Positions 10,657 to 22,227 of a stretch of DNA of 64,000 nt are shown here, piece after piece. The stretch is taken from positions 30,430 through 94,429 of the forward strand of contig JAJNNY010000096.1 of the NCBI GenBank assembly GCA_022453515.1, written 5' to 3'. The position numbers were made by a program, and so were the translations under genes. Under the pieces are notes generated by a model that worked only from the letters and a program-made list of their open reading frames with translations, had not been told where the DNA came from and did no database searches. The first letter of the stretch is position 1. Each line of letters opens with the position of its first letter. This DNA comes from Astrocystis sublimbata. Taxonomy: Eukaryota; Ascomycota; Sordariomycetes; Xylariales; Xylariaceae.

Positions 10657-12222
10657 CTAGTTCGCCTCCAATTCCATGCCCCCCCATAATGCTTGATCCG
10701 ATTCCGTTTCCCCATTCACTGATAATACAAAGTTTTCGTGTTTGTTGGTTGATGTCTTGTCTGGTGAGACGCTCGATCCGGGCCAAGAATTGAACGACGA
10801 GATCTTGTTGTTATTCCTCTCGTGTTTTCTAATTCGTCGTTCCTCGACCTTCAGTGCCCACAATAATGTGAGCAGTACCTCGCGAGACGGTAGGCTGGCG
10901 CCTTTCGGCCACGACAGCAGCCCACGGCTGTGGACCCCCTTGATACCCAGGGATCCTTCGGCTAGTACCTCGACCCGGTCCTCGCGACTCTCAGATAGTT
11001 TCAACCGCAGTAGCTCGATCGTCGCATCCCCAAGAGGACGCGCCAGATTCGGGCTGCAGGTTAAAAGCCTCCGAAGAGTCTTGATTCTCAAGGTCGTGGA
11101 CAGTGAAGGAGTGTGTCGCGGCGACGGGGCCGCTGACGTCGTCGCTGAGGAACTGGAACAAATCCCAGTCCGGAAGGTCTGTGGAAGCGTCACCAGCCAT
11201 ATGATTGAACTCAAAATTGACTGGGTCGGATGAAGGGCTAAATTGTCCTGGATCGTACCACGGAGCAACTTCAGTGGGTGAAGGGAAGCCATGGAAATCA
11301 TCACGGAACAGGCCAGCATCCACGTTAGGCTTGTCTGGAACGACGATGTCGGTTCTTTTGACGGACACTGCAGGTCGAACAACACCTCTGCTGAGTGTTG
11401 TGTCGTGTCAAAAGAATCGGCAACCGCCGAGGTGGAAGGGACATCCTCGGCAACCTTGTCGGCCGTGGCGGTGGAAGTGGGCTGGGGTTCGGAATCGGCT
11501 ACGGGGTCGAGGTTGGGGGAGATGGAGGCCGGGTCTACGGTGCCGTCTTGTTCAGGCAGGCTCATCAACTCGTCCACCAGACCGGAGTGAAGTTGGGCTT
11601 GGCCGACGACGTCGGGAAACAAGGGCGCGGACAAAGTCATGGGCGAGGGTTGGAAAGCTTGAAGCGACGGGGGGCTCTGGCTCACGACGCCAGCTTCAGT
11701 TCTCAGCTTGGCCAACTCGGCCATGAGAGAGAGGGAGTGGGCGACCTGGTCCTGCAGGCGGGCCTCGAGCTCTGCGTTGCGCTGCTCGAGGGCCTCGACC
11801 TCGAGACGCTTGCGTTCCCGGGAGGACTGGGCAGCGCGTCGATTTCTCAACACGCGCTCGACGCGCCTCTGCTCCTTCTCGTCGTCTGTCTTGGCTCGTT
11901 TGCGTGGTGGGAGGTTGGTCTTGGGCTCGGGGAGCACCTGACCCCACGACTTCCGCTTCTTGGCGGGTTTCTTGTCGGTCTCGGTCTCGCCTTCGCCTTC
12001 GGGGGCGGGTGTATCGGGGATGACTGCGTCGGACCCATCCTCGCCGATGAAGGACTCCGGGGTCATGATGTTCATGGGATCCGCGCCGTCTGGGGTAGGC
12101 GTGGCAGCGGCAAACAGTGGCGGGTAGAAGTCGCCGGGGGTGGATAGGAAAGACTCGGCCGGAGAAGCCTCTGGTTTTATGCGAGGCGTCTGGATCGACG
12201 CCTGCTGTGACGAAGCCGCCAT
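10657..12222 (-). CDS. hac1: HacA/Hac1-type bZIP regulator of the unfolded protein response
   Basis: The unspliced frame encodes 521 aa from an ATG at 12222. The DNA-binding basic region is about residues 117-141 (RVERVLRNRRAAQSSRERKR), followed by a leucine zipper to about 175. NRRAAQSSRERK is the HacA signature. Family members are made active when Ire1 removes a ~20-nt intron from the cytoplasmic mRNA and switches the frame. That site is visible here (11351-11370). After its removal, 284 codons from the start join a second frame ending at 10991, giving a 403-aa protein with an acidic, Asp/Ser-rich tail typical of an activation domain. The unspliced tail beyond residue 284 is unlike the activator tail. 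The protein acts in the nucleus on ER chaperone and secretory genes. No conventional intron is apparent. Confidence 0.9.
   Translation of the reverse strand: MAASSQQASIQTPRIKPEASPAESFLSTPGDFYPPLFAAATPTPDGADPMNIMTPESFIGEDGSDAVIPDTPAPEGEGETETDKKPAKKRKSWGQVLPEPKTNLPPRKRAKTDDEKEQRRVERVLRNRRAAQSSRERKRLEVEALEQRNAELEARLQDQVAHSLSLMAELAKLRTEAGVVSQSPPSLQAFQPSPMTLSAPLFPDVVGQAQLHSGLVDELMSLPEQDGTVDPASISPNLDPVADSEPQPTSTATADKVAEDVPSTSAVADSFDTTQHSAEVLFDLQCPSKEPTSSFQTSLTWMLACSVMISMASLHPLKLLRGTIQDNLALHPTQSILSSIIWLVTLPQTFRTGICSSSSATTSAAPSPRHTPSLSTTLRIKTLRRLLTCSPNLARPLGDATIELLRLKLSESREDRVEVLAEGSLGIKGVHSRGLLSWPKGASLPSREVLLTLLWALKVEERRIRKHERNNNKISSFNSWPGSSVSPDKTSTNKHENFVLSVNGETESDQALWGGMELEAN
11351..11370 (-). other. 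Predicted 20-nt Ire1-type unconventional intron in hac1
   Basis: On the minus strand the 5' site is CTG|CAGT (within CTGCAG) and the 3' site AACC|GACATC. Neither has GT/AG. Removing 20 nt shifts the frame so that DL joins DIVVPDKPNVDAG and stays open to 10991. The exact cut is ambiguous by two or three bases because CAG and GAC can be assigned either way. Position in the gene and length match filamentous-fungal hacA introns. Confidence 0.75.
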
Positions 12223-15200
12223 GACTGTTGGAATAGAGACTGTGAATGACCGATAGATCTGGATGGGAGATTGTTTTGTTGTTTTGTTGTTTCGCTGTGA
12301 TTTATTTGCTGTTGTTGTTTTGCTGGTGCAGCTGCAATGTGATGTCGGATGGAGGTTTGTGTCGACAAGGTTGCGTCAAATAGCGGTAGATAATACTAAC
12401 GGCTGCCTAGGGAGACATTGCATACATGTAGTAGGCAACACTAGGAAGGCATCAAGCCGGTGCTAAGAGGTAAGAGTGAATGATGGGGCGACTGGCTGGT
12501 TCCTGGCATGTGACTCATGGGCGTCCAACAACCAAAGCCACCGAGGGTGAGTCGATGGACAGTGGCTGCCGAGATGCTGGATGTTGACAGAGTGTCCTTT
12601 AACCAAGAATGGGGCGAGTGCAGGTGGTGCCACCAATCAGCCAGTCCCGTCTATTAGTGGTTGATTGTCGCTGTGTTGGTGTTGGTGCGGGTGCGGGTGG
12701 GAGTGGTAGGTAGTGTGGAAACAGAGGTCGATTCGGGGGGACGATGTGTCCTTTATGTCCAACGTGGCCACTTTCGTCGAGGTACTTGGGTACCTGCGAG
12801 CCAGCCTCTGAGACAGCGCAGGCCATATCAGCCAACGCCCGGACCCCACCCGCCGTGCCCCTTGCCTTGCTGCCCTGGCTTGGCTTGGCTTCAGGGGGGG
12901 GCTAAAAGGGATGACGGGGGCCAGTCCGCTAGCCTGGCCGGTGGGGTACCCCTACCTCCACGACTTACATACACCACTGACATGACACCAAGCCTCGCAT
13001 TTACAGTTCTGTTCAACCTCGCAACCGCAATGTAAATTGATAAACTCAATGCTGTGTAATCGTGCTATAATCACGATATCATCATCCACTGCATGTTAGT
13101 CATTTGACGGTCCGAGATAAATAGACTTTAGGTGGTGCGTTGTTGCGATTCCGAGTGGAGGGAGTTGAGGCAGTGTACGGGTTTAGGTGAAGTACCTACC
13201 TAGGCGAAGTAGGCTATTGCAGGTACCTACCGCATCACTGATTCACTGCCCAGCAGACACGCGGCACAGGGCATTCACAGCAACCCGCTTCCACACTCGC
13301 TGGAGCGCAGTGGAAGCGATGGCCCCGAGTCCTGCCCGAGTATCCGACCGCCCCAACCACTGATCGCCATCACCATCACCATCACACATGGCCGGAGCAG
13401 CCAATCCAGCCCTTTCAGGCAAGCGGACGGTATCACCTCTATAAAGTTTTCGTATAATGCTGCGAAGCTGCATCTTGGTACAGTTATTTACCTACCTACT
13501 TGCGACCTCCGCTCCGTGCACGTAATATTGACTGCTTCCGGCTTGTTCCACGGCGGTGCCATGGTCCAGAAAGGGCCGACGCACGACATCCTGTCTCGAC
13601 GTCTATGTAAGTAGGGCCGTGATCCATAAGGCGACATAGGTACCTAGGTTACAACAGGGAGCAATCACACTTAGTCATTATGGTTCTACAGCAATGTCGC
13701 ATTCACATTTCCCTTTTCGAGACATTGCTTGCGACTGTACAGTACTGTAGAACCATCTCGCCATCTCGCCATCGGCACCCGATGAGAAACAACCGTCTAA
13801 CCACGGACCTGCTTGTCTTGGTGATCCATTACCTACCTAATGTACATGTACAGCATTTTACGCGTAATTGGTGTAGCGAGAAAGTGCAAGGGTCTGTCGG
13901 GCCCAATCGCTATTGTTCCAGTCCAGGCCAACGGAGGGAGAGAGAGATCTTGCGTGTCTTGTCTTGCCAACCAATTAGTCCAATGTGAGTAATTCGGGGC
14001 CCCGGGAGGTACCGGCAGATGAACAGCCGAGTGAATGACGGGAGTCTGTGTGTAAACACCCCATTCTCTGTGCCGGAGGCTTAATATTACGAGTAGATTG
14101 CTGCACTCTCACGCATCATGAAGCCGTATTATCCAATATCAGGTAAGCTTGAGCTACATACAATTGCCTCATATCCGTTCCTTCCTACGCAATAGAACTA
14201 CTCAGCGGACAATAGTGGTGGTAAGATTATAATTAGCACACAGATACGGCTACAGCTACGGCTACAGCTACGGTTACGGTAGGATGGGTAATGGTGGGAT
14301 TGGATGGATGGCAGGCTGGATTCAAAAATAGCGAGAAATCTGTCAGCCCTTAGCCTGCCTGCAGCTTCTTCGCCTTGCTGCAAGTTGGATCACGAATTCA
14401 TTTGTTGGTAACCCACCATATCACCGTTTCTACATATATAGAACCGCGCCATCGAACTTTGATCTCGAGATCGGTGTTGGCTACTTTACCTGAGGGCGTT
14501 GGCAGTCCTGTAGGAATGCTGTTGTGCGTACATATGTACCTCCTTAGATGCATCCATCCAATCAGTCAATCCAATCCTTCAATCAGCATGAGGAAGACTA
14601 AAAATTCTTGAATGACGTTGTCCGTGCAGTCTGCCAACAACGCAACGAACGGATTGACAGTCCCCACTGCGCCGTTCTTTGCTCTGTCTGTGTGTCTGTT
14701 CTGTTCAAAGTTTCGGTGTAGGCACAGCAAGCAGAACAGCGCAGACGAACGAACGACGCCAATAAGAGAAGAGAGCCACGGTTAGTTAGTTGGTTGTGCG
14801 CAACCAACCCGGCAGGTTTCTTCGCTCTCAGCTTACTTGCTTTTCTTTGCTTTTCCCCACGCCACACAATGCAATGCAAGTTCAAGTTATGAGTTGTTTC
14901 GCGCCCCTCGTACGACTCAGATACGATCTAATCAGGCTGGCTGTGCGCTATTAGCGACTAGAGTGAATAATCACCTGGTAGGTAAGGTAGGGTAGTTGAG
15001 GTTCGATGGAGAGTCTCAATCACTTGAATCACGACCTCACTATCGATCGCTATCACTCATTACACTTATCGGTTGCTCGTACCAATTGTGTGTGTGCCTG
15101 CATACCAACATACACACTAATTAAACTAAAACTAAAATCGCAGCTGACGTTAGCCAACTTACTTACACGACCACGAACACAGAACCGCTCAATCACGTCA

Positions 15201-16891
15201 CGATACATGCGCACTCACCTACTACTAAGCTCGCACACAACAGCGCCAATACGTAGGTAAGGTAAGGAGACGCATACCCGTAAGCTCTAGAGGAGCAAGA
15301 TTATCTCATAGTTAGTTAGTTCGTGTATACATAGTTAGGTCGGTTAGACGGGCGAGGAGCGGACTAGCAGACGGCGTCGATTGCGGGACGCCGCTAGAGC
15401 CGACGGGGCGCGGCTGTCCCGTCAGCTCGTCTCGCTCGTCAGCTTTCCAGATAGTCCGCCATGCGAATAGGGGCTGCCTTGATTTCACCCGCTTGGTATC
15501 GCTCTGATTCGCGGTTCAAACAACTGTCTATCTCAGTAGACACTCTATCTATCGGTTCTACTTACAGTAGACTTCCGGATCCTGTTCCGGAGTCGACTCG
15601 TCGAGCTGTCTAACATCAACTAATTAATTAGTCAATGGGGAGGCATGGGGTTTCCTCAGGCTCGGCGGGCATTGGCAGGCAGCAAGTTACGGGATTTCAT
15701 ACAGGATCTGGCGTCGAGGTCTAACTTCTGGTACGGGATCTCGCGAGCGTGCCTGCTTGTGCGTTGATCGGACAGGGGTCAACTGAACCGAACCACTCCG
15801 TTCGAACCTTCTGGTGGGTGACAGACTCTGGCGGACCGCCAAGAACTGCCAGAAACAAAAATCCGAATCTGCACGATCCGGCTGCCTTCCGCGATTCAAG
15901 CTAGCATGTGTCAAAGGAGCCTAACTGCCGTATGTACATAGTAAGTATGTATGGCCAGAAACAATTAATTGCGGGATAGGCACCGAAGTTGGAGGCTGTC
16001 CAATTAATCTGCGATATTGGGCTGTCTGTCGAGGCTGTGAAGGAAGTCTGCCATTAGGATAGTCTCCGGCTACAGTCCGGTTTGGAAGTAAGTAGCCCGG
16101 AGTCCCGGCCAAGATCAGCGTGCGTCGACATTCCAAAACAGCCATCGACAGAAATCGTCGCACGGAAGATCGTCACCGTGCGCACACTGTATTTGGCGCG
16201 GGATATCTACTGTGCCCACATCCATTGGTCTCACCATGGCGGCCTTGGTTCGACGCTGTGGCCTCTCGGGTCTTACGATACCACCACCAAGGTCTTGGAT
16301 TTATCGGCAAAGTCTTGCGAAGGTTCGGACCAACTTGGAACAGATTGTTTGCAACACCTGATTCTTTCCCTAGTAGATTGTTTCAAACGCCCTCGCCGCA
16401 AACTGCATATCCTTGATGGTAAATGATGCACAGATGAAATGGTGCTCTCTCCATGGATATTGACAACCACTATTGTTCAATCTATCGTTCGTTCGGTTCG
16501 GTTCGTTGCGTTTCTGGTTCGGCTTAGCCCCCCAGCTTAGGGAAAGGCCCGACGATTCCGTCGGATCGAGCTGGTGCGCCAGCTTATTCTTGGCATCCCC
16601 GCAAGATCCGAGCATGTCACCCCTGACTGGGATGGGATGTAACGGTAAAATGTGCTCGATTTAGAATGGGATTCGCAAGATTCGAGCCGAGTCGAGTCCA
16701 TCACAACTGAAATCATGGTAGGACCGCCTCGGACCGCCTATCTGGACCGAGCCAAAGTAGGTATGCGAGGGTTTGTATGGTTAATTGCCGGTGCCATTGC
16801 AACCTTCGTCGAATAAATACCAAACCAAATTGAACGGGCTCACGAGTCTGACTGTGATCTGTGCTGCTCCCGAGACTCCAGCTTTTCTACC
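12223..16891. other. Gene-poor 4.7-kb stretch
   Basis: No recognisable coding region. It includes the hac1 promoter and long 5' leader, many TACCTACCTAGGT-like words (for example near 13190-13230 and 13630), and GTTAGTTAG runs near 14785 and 15310. Open frames present are short and without domain content. Confidence 0.5.
14243..14281. repeat. Microsatellite (CTACGG/CTACAG)n
   Basis: About six imperfect 6-bp units, alternating CTACGG and CTACAG, lie in noncoding DNA. Confidence 0.7.
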
Positions 16892-17579
16892 TTACCCAGT
16901 GAGGAAATCATACTTGGCATGGCCTGTGCAATAGGATATATCCTGCCACCCGTCTATTTCATAATCATGGCACATCGCACTTGTTCCGGGCCGTGGAGCA
17001 TCTCGGATGGTTGGCCGAATCTCGGCCTCCAAAATGCCCAAGCCAAGCATCGTGCTTCCTTCTAGAACCAGCGTGGATTGTGGCATTGAGATAGAATCTC
17101 CCGAGTCTCCGGTGCGCATTGCGGACCACGCGTCGCTCGTGCTGGCCTTCCTCGTATGGTCATCATCTACATACCTAGCAGGCAGAGGAGCTGGGAGGTA
17201 AGTACGAGTAAGCTCGGACATTCCGCTGAGCCTCCCCACCGGTCGAGCTCCTTCGTTTCAAGCATCGTGGAAGGGTCCTCGTTGCACCCCTGCTGTTTCA
17301 GGATAAAAGTTTCCACCGGGGAACGCTCGGAAGGGAGAGAAGGGTTCACGGCTGGAATTCAATATTGCAAAAAATGCAATTTCTTGACTTACCGCACGAG
17401 TGTATCGTGGGTTGACTGCGGCCAAGCTTGGACATGTCTAGAACATTTTGTGAGTTCCAGGACTGTCTTATCGGGGCTTGGTATTGGTTTTGATTGTGCG
17501 ATTTCGTTGTGTCCCTTGACGCATTCAGACGAGACATGAACAAAAATGTAAAATCACTGGGGTCTAGACTGAGAACCAT
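16892..17579 (-). CDS. Possible three-exon gene, product unknown
   Basis: A tentative model joins 17579-17393, 17351-17175 and 17061-16892 into 177 codons. The splice signals are good: donors GTAAGT and GTATGT, acceptors TTCCAG and TTCTAG. However, the first intron would be only 41 nt, below the usual fungal minimum. A TATATAAG word lies about 20 bp upstream of the chosen ATG, which may mean the real start is further in. The predicted protein has no domain I recognise. It may equally be noncoding. Confidence 0.22.
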
Positions 17580-18354
17580 GATGAAACGACAATATGGGCT
17601 CTTATATAGTTCTCACGACTGCCTGGGAAGATCCCGTCGCGAGCTTTGCTGACGCGTCTGGACTCTGCATGCGACCTGTTGAGATGCAATCACCTCGTTT
17701 GGCCTGAGAATTGCGAGTGCAACGTGTAAAAGCTACTCGCTGAATGAATTTGGTCAGATAGGGTGACTAAGTGGTGAGCAAACATGATGAGATTTGGAAT
17801 GGTTGACAATCTTGACAAATATGGCTTCGCAATTGGGAACTGCTCGACTGTTTGCTTGACTATGAGAGAGGCCAGTGGCTGGGCTGTTGAGTGCTGGCTC
17901 AAGACCCAAGCCACCAACTTAGTAGATAAGATAACAAAGAGCGCTTCACTGCGTCATAGCATGGCTGAAGAGCGCCGAGGACCGCTAGGAGTGGGGAATC
18001 CCTCGTGCATGTGACAAGGCAGATGCAGGTACCAGGCGCTACAAGGCCAACTGCACGTATAGTCGCAGCATCCCGCCGGACGCTGTACATCCACTCAAGT
18101 ACCGTGCAGTAGAGAGATACCTGTACCTTAGACTGACAGCCAGCCTCACTCACACCTCCAGGGCTACGCCGTGCTTCTCTCTCACGATACCACCAACGAT
18201 CCAACCCAACATCCGCTGCCTCCCAGCCCGACGGCCTCTGCAAACACCCTACTACGCCTGTCCTCAACCACCGAGATCTATCACTCTACCTCGAAACCCT
18301 CGTACAAATCACCAAACTCCCACCCTCGAAACCGACACCCCCGCTTTAGCCACC
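17580..18354. other. Promoter region of the ESCRT-III gene
   Basis: No gene seen. The last ~200 bp before 18355 are pyrimidine-rich and CACC-rich, as is common in fungal promoters and leaders. Confidence 0.4.
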
Positions 18355-19060
18355 ATGTCGAACCGACAACTCGCCCGCGACACTCAAGTCGAGTTCCAAG
18401 CCCGCGTACGCTCTCCTCTCCTTGTTCAATAGCGCGGTCGCTTTCACTCCACGTCACTAACTCACATCCCCCCTCCAGTTCCAAGCGAAGCAGGCCCGTC
18501 GCGAGGCGCAGAAGGCAGCGAAGCAGGACCCGCTCCTCAAGAAGCAGATTCAGGAGCTGCTCAAGAAAGGCGAGACGGCCAAAGCCTACCAAAAAGCCAA
18601 GATGCTGCTCTCCAAGCAGGCGCTGGCGCAGCAGATGGACCAGATGGCCGACATGGCCGAGCTCAGCGTGGCGCAGATCCAGGCCAACAACAGCATGAAC
18701 CGCATGACGCACATGATGGGCCAGTCGTCGCGCACCATGAGCCAGGCCCAGCGCCAGATGAACCCGGAGCGCACCCTGCTGACCCTCGAGCAGTTCAAGC
18801 AGCAGAACGAGGAGTACGCCGTCAACAACGGCATCTACCAGGACGCCATCTCCCAGACCACCTCCAACCAGGTCTCGGATGACGCCGTCCACGAGCTGCT
18901 CGGCAAGCTCGCCGACGACGCCGGCGTCCAGCTCAACTCGGAGCTCAACGCCAACCAGCCCTCCAAGGTCGACCCCCAGCCCGCCCAGCCACAGGCCAAC
19001 GAGCCCACCGCCGAGGAGGAGGACGCCCTGCAGCAGCGCCTGCGCGCCCTTAGGGCTTAG
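18355..19060 (+). CDS. ESCRT-III Snf7-family protein, Did2/CHMP1-like
   Basis: Two exons, 18355-18405 and 18479-19060, around a 73-bp intron (GTACGC...CTCCAG) that contains CACTAAC as a branch point. The product is about 210 aa. It is a charged, Ala/Gln-rich helical protein: a basic helix (AKQARREAQKAAKQ), long helices with SMNRMTHMMGQSSRTMSQ and QMNPERTLLTLEQFKQQ, an ADDAGVQLNSEL helix, and the C-terminal MIM-type motif EEDALQQRLRALRA that binds MIT domains such as that of Vps4. The ELGKLADDAG..L..EL and C-terminal pattern fits CHMP1/Did2 best, though the N-terminus lacks the usual LKFTAK and CHMP2 cannot be excluded. It acts in endosomal membrane scission. The exon-1 end and exon-2 start share TTCCAAGC, so the exact N-terminus is less certain. 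Confidence 0.75.
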
Positions 19061-19565
19061 GGTGCCGGGCGGGATGATGGTGGTGACGACGACCATAATG
19101 ATGATGATGATGCTGCCGAGGGGTGGGTCTTGGTTGATGACGACCGGGCGACTCGGACAGGCGAGAGTGTGGGCAATGAGGGTGGTGGAGCACCGCAACC
19201 TCTGAGCGCTGGATGAGATTTTGCTTTTGATTTTCACATTGGATCGCTCGGCGTTGGGGTTTTACGTCTTTTCCGTTTCTATCACGCACGGCATTCTGAG
19301 ATCCTTACACACACACACAAGGGGCACTCCTCGTATATATCTACATAACCTGCCTACCCTAGATGGCATTCCTAGGTAGGATGAAAAGAGTTCCAACGTT
19401 AATTATAGTGATTTCGCGTTGCATTTGTTTCTGATACGCCTCCTCACCTCCCACTGGGTTGTTCCTCTAGGTCCAGGACAAATTATTGAATTGCATATAT
19501 TGTACAGTCATCGTGAGATAGGTCGTGAGTGATAGCTGGTAAATATCGGTTACCTTATCTCATCC

Positions 19566-19616
19566 CCCATAACCCCTAACCCCTAACCTCTAAACCCACC
19601 CCATAACCACCCTCTC
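19566..19616. repeat. Short interstitial telomere-like tract
   Basis: The tract reads CCATAACCCCTAACCCC followed by TAACCTCTAAACCC, close to but not exactly the fungal CCCTAA repeat. Only two or three units are recognisable, embedded in a pyrimidine-rich region that runs to about 19650. Confidence 0.4.
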
Positions 19617-19656
19617 CCTCTCCTCTCCCCCTTTCCCCTTCCCCCTCCCCTAGATA

Positions 19657-20245
19657 TCATTGCACATCACCACACAAGTCACACTCAGAGTGTCCGCAGC
19701 CATTCGTCGGACAGATCAGCGCATTCGGGCCCGTGACGCGTCGCGCGCACACATGGCACCGGAACCCGAACGTCCGCCGCACCTTCCGCCGACACATGAC
19801 CTGGTGCGTGGGGATCCGGCACCAGCCGACGATGTTGCTGTTGGTGGGGAGAGAAGAGTGGAAGTTGTTAGTTTAGTTCAGGTACTTTGGTTTAGGTGAT
19901 CAGAAAGATAGATGTATAGAAACAGAAAGATGGATAGAATCCGCTGTTTTTTCTTTTCTTTTCTTAAAAGAGAAAAATCAAAATAGCTCAAAAACACATG
20001 AAATCAGGTGTCTCAAGCACATAGGGAAGAAATCAAAAAAGCTCAAAATGTAAAGTAAAATTAAAGGATAGGGTAACGTAGGGGGGGTAGACGAACTACT
20101 CTTGGCGCCCGTGCATCCGGCACCGCGTGAAGACGCCGTTCGCGTCCGGGTGGCGGTGCGCCACGGGGCAGTCGCCCGCCTTCTCCGGCAGCCAGAAGGT
20201 TTGGCTGTGCCCGCACTGGTAGTTGTAGGTTATGTGGTTGCACAT
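19657..20245 (-). CDS. Small Cys/His-rich (putative zinc-binding) protein
   Basis: Two exons are inferred: 20245 to about 20094, and about 19840 to 19657. The first runs from ATG with MCNHITYNYQCGHSQTFWLP and a FTRCRMHG end. The intron would use donor GTAGTT and acceptor CCAACAG with CTAAC upstream; splicing keeps frame and continues with NIVGWCRIPTHQ. The second exon holds HVCARRVTG, CPTNGCGHSECDLCG and a TGA stop. Cys and His pairs recur as in short fungal zinc-ribbon-like hypothetical proteins, so structural metal binding is likely; the biological role is unknown. The ~250-nt intron is long for a fungus, and the two parts could be separate genes. Confidence 0.5.
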
Positions 20246-22227
20246 TTTCTCCTCTTTTTTTCTTTTCTTCCCCCTTTTCCCTTTTCTTTTCTTTCTTTGT
20301 TTTGGCTGAGAGAGTGTGTGTGTGTGCGAGGAAGGACCGAAGATAACTGATAGAGTATAAATAACAGATGGAAAAAGCGAATGGTGGGGTTTGAGTGCCG
20401 TTAATTGACGAGGGCCTGGGTGTTGGTTTCGTTGTCTTGCAACTTGCTGTATTCTGTTGGGAATCCGTTGGAGCAGTTTTATAACCGATCGTGTGTGTGT
20501 GTGTGTTTGCGTCTACTTAATTCAGGACTCGACTTAACACAGGCTCTGGCAAGTTTTTATTCAAATGCAATAGAGTAACACACATTGCACCGAGTCTACT
20601 ACATCATACCAATCTAGGCCACCGAGTGACGCGGACGGCTCGTCGTGACTACCTCCACCTACCTAAATATGTCTCGGGTATTGGTAGTGTTACCACGATG
20701 CCTCCCACTCAACCACCACCACGTCGACCTACCTACCTAACCTTATATCCAAAACCCACCAACCTACCTATTGGGCAAAGGAAGCGAGTGGCACAAGGCG
20801 AGTTTCTCCTAGGTACTACAGAGAAAACGTATGTTGCCAATATGTGTGTGTGTATATGTGTAATGAATCGAAGCGAGCGAGCGAGCGAGGGAAATCACAA
20901 AGCAGACATTTGATGTAGTTGGGCAAGATTCGCTAGCATCCTCTATACCAGCATGGAGAAGCTCTAATCATTTAACCTATACAGTCTGATTAACTGTTGC
21001 AGCTAGTTACAGCGACTTTGAAAGGAAGTCCAGTATTTATTGAATAATCGGGCGCATCAAAATAAGTGACTTAAAACCAAATATCTGCGGCGGCGGCTTC
21101 TTCTCTAATTACTCGGGTGGCAAGATCGTGGAACTCAACTCCATCACATGTTTAGTAATCTCACTCACTGTTCCCTAAGTGTTTCAGTTTCACCCTATTT
21201 CGAAGTTCCACGCAAGGGAGTGGCGTCACATGATGCAATGTGCGACTGTAACTAAGGCTCTGTTGTTCGGTGCGAGGAAAGATAAGAGCAAACTACTCTC
21301 CTACATGCCGGTTCTGGTATTTCCAACGGTTAATCGAGGTCTGCAGGGGATGGATCTGCTTTGCTACGGTCTGAGTGGCCACTCTCTCCTCAGGTCGTGG
21401 TGTGTCCAAATAGATTTCTTATATCACATGATGTTGGCCCAACGCGCCAAGTAGAGAACAGTATAGGCCGCCATTGCGGAAGCTCAGTCTTGCGTCAAAA
21501 GTCACGTGTATGTATCATATATCTCTGATCACACCACTAACATGAGATTACTACGTCTAGGTTCAGCTGCTTGAGATTGATCGGGTGTAGGATATGTGGC
21601 GATTGTAATATATTCACTTTTGCGATCGATCGAAGATAAACAATCGATGAATGAGAAAAGCTATGCTCCTACACAGCAATAGTAATCAAGATAACGCACG
21701 ATGCTCAAATCAAAGCAGACTGAAGAATTCCCATCTGGGTGTGCAATCTTGTTCCTTATCGAAGCAATCATCGCGACGCGCTGCTCTCAATAACGTCGGC
21801 TTTTTTTCCCTTCTACAAATGCACCATGCCATAACGATAACGATTAAAATACCAGTATTACTCACATCTCCATTGACATCGATGTGGTAAGGTAGTGTGT
21901 ATGAAGATGACGTGAGGCCCCAGCAGCATTACTGTCTTATTCCCGATTGGCCGCTCTTAGAGATGAGTCTACACGTTCCATCCATCCATCACTCCCCACT
22001 CACCACCCACCACCCTCATGTCATGTCATGTTATGTCATGTCATATCATCTCACACCCAGTAAAGTAAAGCAACCTATCAGAAAAGCCAATTGAAAACAG
22101 ACAGACAAAAAAAAAAGAAGAAAAAGAAGAAGGAAATCGGTGCCTGTCATCTAGCTAGCTAGTCGTCGGAAACAACGACTTAGAACAATCTGAGTATCAA
22201 GTCGCGAACTTGAGGCAGGTTTCAAAG
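20246..22227. other. Intergenic DNA upstream of the P450 gene
   Basis: No supported gene. It contains short simple repeats, including GAGC units at 20873-20889 and TCATG units at 22016-22050, and an A-rich run near 22108-22135 just upstream of the P450 gene. Confidence 0.5.
22016..22050. repeat. Microsatellite (TCATG)n
   Basis: Six to seven imperfect 5-bp units lie about 180 bp upstream of the P450 start codon. Confidence 0.7.

Noticed and set aside
11395..12147. 250-codon Gly-rich plus-strand frame
   Set aside because: Antisense to hac1 and without domain content.
18281..19237. 318-codon Leu/Val/Gly-rich minus-strand frame
   Set aside because: Antisense of the ESCRT-III gene; the repeated LGL/VDLG pattern comes from GAG/CAG codons on the other strand.
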